Shown: positions 60,652 through 64,000 of the stretch, one piece after another
How the letters are laid out: each line of letters opens with the position of its first letter
How positions within the stretch are numbered: position 1 is the first letter of the stretch
Assembly (NCBI GenBank): GCA_016719165.1
Contig: JADKAJ010000004.1
Coordinates: forward strand, 124,001 to 188,000
DNA: 64,000 bases
DNA from: Chitinophagaceae bacterium
GTDB taxonomy: Bacteria > Bacteroidota > Bacteroidia > Chitinophagales > Chitinophagaceae
Direction: 5' to 3'
Made by a program: the position numbers and the translations under genes
The notes under the pieces: generated by a model
Told to the model about the DNA's origin: nothing
Seen by the model: the letters and a program-made list of their open reading frames with translations, nothing else
Databases searched by the model: none

Positions 60652-63216
60652 ATGAAAAAATGGTTATTCCTGGTTAGTTTTTTTGTAGTAAGCAGTTGCT
60701 TGTACGCACAGCAACTTAGTTATTATTTGCCCGAGAGTGTTTCGTATAATGCTTCCATTCCCAAACCCAAAGACATTATTTACCACGAAGTAGGAGAGTG
60801 GCATGTTACCCACGACAGGCTGGTCAATTATATGAAAGCCATTGCCGCAGCAGCACCCGAACGAGTGAAACTGGAAACAATGGGCTTTACTTATGAGGGC
60901 AGGCCACAGGTCTTATTGATCATCACTTCTAAAAAGAATCATGATAATTTAGAAAATATACGGCAGCAGCATTTGCAGTTAAGCGATCCTGCAAAATCTG
61001 CATCTGCGAGTATAGCTGATATGCCCATTGTTGTATGGATCGGCCATTCTATTCACGGCAATGAACCCAGTGGTGCCAATGCCAGTTTATTGACTGCTTA
61101 TTACCTGGCAGCTGCACAGGGAAAACAAATAGATGAATTATTGGATAAGGTGGTGATTTTAGTTGATCCTTCTTTTAACCCCGATGGGTTGCAACGTTTT
61201 TCCACCTGGGCCAACCAACATAAGAGTAAAAATTTAGTGAGTGATCCAAACTCCAGGGAGTTTAATGAAGTGTGGCCCGGTGGCCGGTTCAATCATTATT
61301 GGTTCGACCTGAACCGTGACTGGTTGCCGGCTGTGCATGTAGAAAGCCAGAACCGGTTAAAATGGTTTCATCTCTGGAAACCCAATATTTTAACGGATCA
61401 TCATGAGCAGGGAAGTAATGCCACTTTCTTTTTTCAACCGGGTGTTCCGTCACGGGTAAACCCATTGACTCCTGAAAAGAACCAGGAGCTGACTGCAAAA
61501 CTTGGAAAATTTCATGCACAATATTTAGACCGCATCGGTTCTCTTTATTTCACCAAAGAGAACTACGATGATTTTTATTATGGCAAAGGATCCACTTATC
61601 CTGATATCAATGGGGCAATAGGAATTTTATTTGAACAGGCTTCCTCCAGAGGGCATTTGCAGGAAACAGCGAATGGCTTGCTCAGCTTCCCGGCTACCAT
61701 TAAAAACCAGTTTGTAACAGCCCTCTCAACATTGGAGGGAGCAAAGACCCTGCGCAAAGAATTTTTGGAATACCAAAGAGATTTTTACAAGCAGGCTGCC
61801 AGCCGTGCTGCTGCTTACCCGGTAAAAGGATATGTGTTTGGTGATAAGAACGACCTGGCAAAGACATTTCATTTTGCTGAAATGCTGAAGCGCCACCAGG
61901 TAGAAATAACTGCATTACCTGATAACTGGAAAGATGCGGAGTTTGATAAAACAAGTGCTTATATGGTTTCATTGAACCAGCCACAGCATAGTTTGATAAG
62001 AGCCATTTTTGACAAAAATTTTGAATATAAGGATAGCCTTTTCTATGATATTACTTCCTGGACCATGCCATTGGCTTTCGGCCTGCCTTATAAAGAGATC
62101 ACTACAGCACCTTTTGTAACGGGTGAAAAAGTGGATGCTTTAAGAATGTCAAAACAGGCTGTAGCAGGTGGCAAAACGGAGTATGCCTATCTTATACAAT
62201 GGGATGAACTCTATGCACCCGCTGCATTATATGAATTATTGAATGCGGGTATCCTGGCAAAAGTGGCAACTAATCATTTTGAAATATTGGTAGACGGTGT
62301 GGTAAAGAAGTTTAATTACGGAACCATCCTTGTACCGGTAAAACTACAGCAAGATAACAGTGAAACAGTGTTTGCAAAATTGAGTGCCCTAACAGAAAAA
62401 TACCGGTTGAAAACAGTTGCTGTTCCTTCAGGCAATGTAAATAGCGGGAGCGACCTGGGCAGCAGCAAATTTGTTACCATTACAAAACCTTCCATTGCCA
62501 TGATCACCGGTCCCGGTGTAAATGCACTCGATGCCGGCGAGGTATGGCATTTGCTGGATCAGCGGATGAATATGCCCGCCACACACCTGGAGCCTTCCAT
62601 TTTCAACCGGGTTGATCTTAGTAAGTATAATACACTGATCATGGTGGGAGGTAATTACAATGAGCTCAATAAAGAAAAACTGAAATCCTGGGTGCAGGGT
62701 GGCGGTACATTAATACTGACTGAAGAAGCTGTAAGCTGGGCTGCACAGAATGGTATTGCCGATGTGAAATTCAAAAGAGCAAAGGCTGCAGTGGACAGTA
62801 CACAAAAACTGACTTATGTTGACCGGGAGCAGGTAGAAGGATCACAACAGGTCAGGGGTGCCATCTTTGGAGCAGATGTTGATCTTACGCATCCATTGTC
62901 ATACGGGTACACACAAAAGACAGTGAGCCTGTTCAAGGGGAATAAAGTATTTATGGAGAAAAGCAGGAATCCGTATGCTTCTCCATTTCATTATGGTAGC
63001 AAGCCATTGCAAAGCGGATGGGTAAGCAGGGAGAATGCAGATGTAATTAAAAATTCAGCCGCTGTAATTGTAAATACGGTGGGCAGTGGCCGTGTTATCA
63101 ATATTGCTGACAATCCCAACTTCCGGGCTTTCTGGCTGGGTGGCAGCAAATTGTTTATGAATGCCATATTTTTTGGAAGGATCATTGATGCGGCAAGTGG
63201 CCGGTCAGCAGAGTAG
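60652..63216 (+). CDS. Secreted M14 family metallopeptidase
   Basis: 854 residues with a signal peptide (MKKWLFLVSFFVVSSCLYAQ). The N-terminal zinc carboxypeptidase domain has H-x-x-E in VVWIGHSIHGNEPSG, the substrate-binding LVDPSFNPDGLQRFSTW and WFDLNRDW, a third zinc histidine in ILTDHHEQG, and the catalytic Glu candidate in AIGILFEQASSRG. The long C-terminal region (about 380-854) includes a class-I-glutamine-amidotransferase-like segment (IAMITGPGVNALDAGEVWHL, YNTLIMVGGNYNELNKEKLK). It is typical of large Bacteroidota M14 proteins that degrade peptides in the periplasm. It differs from the shorter M14 protein at 32.6 kb. Confidence 0.92.
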   Translation: MKKWLFLVSFFVVSSCLYAQQLSYYLPESVSYNASIPKPKDIIYHEVGEWHVTHDRLVNYMKAIAAAAPERVKLETMGFTYEGRPQVLLIITSKKNHDNLENIRQQHLQLSDPAKSASASIADMPIVVWIGHSIHGNEPSGANASLLTAYYLAAAQGKQIDELLDKVVILVDPSFNPDGLQRFSTWANQHKSKNLVSDPNSREFNEVWPGGRFNHYWFDLNRDWLPAVHVESQNRLKWFHLWKPNILTDHHEQGSNATFFFQPGVPSRVNPLTPEKNQELTAKLGKFHAQYLDRIGSLYFTKENYDDFYYGKGSTYPDINGAIGILFEQASSRGHLQETANGLLSFPATIKNQFVTALSTLEGAKTLRKEFLEYQRDFYKQAASRAAAYPVKGYVFGDKNDLAKTFHFAEMLKRHQVEITALPDNWKDAEFDKTSAYMVSLNQPQHSLIRAIFDKNFEYKDSLFYDITSWTMPLAFGLPYKEITTAPFVTGEKVDALRMSKQAVAGGKTEYAYLIQWDELYAPAALYELLNAGILAKVATNHFEILVDGVVKKFNYGTILVPVKLQQDNSETVFAKLSALTEKYRLKTVAVPSGNVNSGSDLGSSKFVTITKPSIAMITGPGVNALDAGEVWHLLDQRMNMPATHLEPSIFNRVDLSKYNTLIMVGGNYNELNKEKLKSWVQGGGTLILTEEAVSWAAQNGIADVKFKRAKAAVDSTQKLTYVDREQVEGSQQVRGAIFGADVDLTHPLSYGYTQKTVSLFKGNKVFMEKSRNPYASPFHYGSKPLQSGWVSRENADVIKNSAAVIVNTVGSGRVINIADNPNFRAFWLGGSKLFMNAIFFGRIIDAASGRSAE

Positions 63217-63322
63217 AATTTATTCACATTTTTTGATTGGTCCGGGTGATGTTATTTTCCGATGTTAATTAATCTTATTTTAGCTCCCTTAATTAATTAC
63301 GTCACTTTAAAAATTGAGCACT

Positions 63323-63754
63323 ATGATTAAAATGCAAGTTATCGGACGCCTTGGTAAAGATTGTGTGGTGAACACAGTCAATGGAAAAAATGTTATTAAT
63401 TTTTCTGTTGCCCACTCAGAAAAATACAAGGACAGCCAGGGTTCTTTACAGGAAAAAACAGTGTGGGTGGATTGTGCGTACTGGACAGACCGGACAGCAG
63501 TGGCCCAGTATCTTACAAAAGGTACCCAGGTTTATGCAGAAGGTCAGCCGGAAGCAAGGTCTTTCCAGCGCAATGACGGCACCCCGGGTTCTTCGCTTTC
63601 ACTTCGGGTAAGGGAAGTACAATTATTGGGAGGAAAAGCAGACAGCAGTGGTGGCCCGTCATCTTACCAGCCTAACACTTCATCAGTATCTTCCGGCAGC
63701 CCCGTTACTTCGCCCAGTGATATTACTGAACCGGTGGATGATCTTCCATTCTAA
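63323..63754 (+). CDS. ssb: Single-stranded DNA-binding protein
   Basis: 143 residues. OB-fold blocks MQVIGRLGKDCVVNTVNGKN, VINFSVAHSEKYKDSQG, KTVWVDCAYWTDRTAVAQYL and KGTQVYAEGQPEARSF are followed by a flexible Ser/Pro tail and the acidic tip DDLPF, which binds partner proteins. I start at ATG (MIKMQV); a TTG three codons upstream is possible. This is an unlinked ssb copy; whether it is the only one cannot be judged from the window. Confidence 0.96.
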   Translation: MIKMQVIGRLGKDCVVNTVNGKNVINFSVAHSEKYKDSQGSLQEKTVWVDCAYWTDRTAVAQYLTKGTQVYAEGQPEARSFQRNDGTPGSSLSLRVREVQLLGGKADSSGGPSSYQPNTSSVSSGSPVTSPSDITEPVDDLPF

Positions 63755-63793
63755 AAGTATTCAACAGCTACTTTATAAGAGGCTGACTCAAAG

Positions 63794-63888
63794 CCCCAAT
63801 CATTGTCATATTGAGCAAAGCCGAAATAGGGCAATGATTGGGAAACAAATTTGTTCGCATTTCGATAAACTCAATGTGACAAATTTGT
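63794..63888. repeat. Nested palindromic REP-like repeat
   Basis: Two interleaved inverted repeats: CCCCAATCATTG (63794-63805) with CAATGATTGGG (63832-63842), and the arm TTGTCATATTGAGC ... GAAAT (63803-63827) with ATTTCG ... CTCAATGTGACAA (63859-63882). The second pair has the CATTGAG ... CGAAAT theme of dispersed Bacteroidota repeats. A T-rich run follows, so it could also terminate transcription after ssb. Confidence 0.65.
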
Positions 63889-63943
63889 TTTTTTTTGCGT
63901 CACCCTCTTTTATTTTCTTACCTGATTCCTGTATCTTGACAAT

Positions 63944-64000
63944 ATGAAGCAGACCGCATTCAGTATTATTTTTCTTATTCCAGTTTTTGCTTTTGCCCAA
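63944..64000 (+). CDS. Start of a secreted protein (cut by window end)
   Basis: Only 19 codons are visible: MKQTAFSIIFLIPVFAFAQ, a textbook signal peptide with cleavage expected after A-F-A. The mature protein lies outside the window. Confidence 0.7.
   Translation, partial: MKQTAFSIIFLIPVFAFAQ

Noticed and set aside
60467..60655. A second small frame overlapping the 60.35 kb gene
   Set aside because: It overlaps another plus-strand frame, has no good start, and looks like an alternate-frame shadow.

Overview
The window is about 64 kb of a Bacteroidota chromosome, most likely family Chitinophagaceae. Four observations support this: the 16S rRNA gene; promoters of the form TTTG-N19/20-TAnnTTTG; secreted proteins with type IX secretion (T9SS) sorting tails; and genes without strong Shine-Dalgarno sequences. 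No plasmid, prophage, insertion sequence or CRISPR array was seen.

Layout. 1-7.2 kb: the 3' half of uvrA, small envelope and secreted proteins, an ElaA-type acetyltransferase, a phytanoyl-CoA dioxygenase-like enzyme and rarA. 7.3-14.9 kb: three large secreted caspase-fold (C14/metacaspase) proteins side by side; one carries a degenerate caspase module in front of an intact one. 14.9-25.5 kb: tRNA-Glu, gapA, pgk, a LemA/LemA/TPM/TPM cluster, a frameshifted M1 aminopeptidase, a DUF4476 protein and truA. 25.5-31.3 kb: a complete rRNA operon (16S, tRNA-Ile, tRNA-Ala, 23S, 5S) behind three tandem promoters. 31.4-45.1 kb: an MFS transporter, an M14 peptidase, rpsT, sucA-sucB, a lipoprotein, an RsmB-type methyltransferase, a T9SS-exported subtilase and mnmA. 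45.2-48.1 kb: hypothetical proteins. 48.15-60.27 kb: a unidirectional (minus-strand) array of about 13 small accessory genes, separated by 12 imperfect-palindrome repeats. 60.3-64 kb: a small ORF, a second M14 peptidase, ssb, a REP-like palindrome and the start of another secreted protein.

The 48-60 kb array is the most interesting part. The repeats start with AAC and end with GTT on the minus strand. In several copies the two arms keep pairing although their sequences differ, and several genes are bracketed by gene-specific inverted boundary sequences. This is the architecture of integron gene cassettes with attC-like sites, without an integrase in view. The sites are longer than typical attC sites, so the identification is an inference.

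Caution: many genes, including sucB and mnmA, carry one-base or two-base indels, mostly in A/T homopolymers. This looks more like residual long-read sequencing error than gene decay. I therefore reconstructed gene boundaries across these shifts and say so in each entry.
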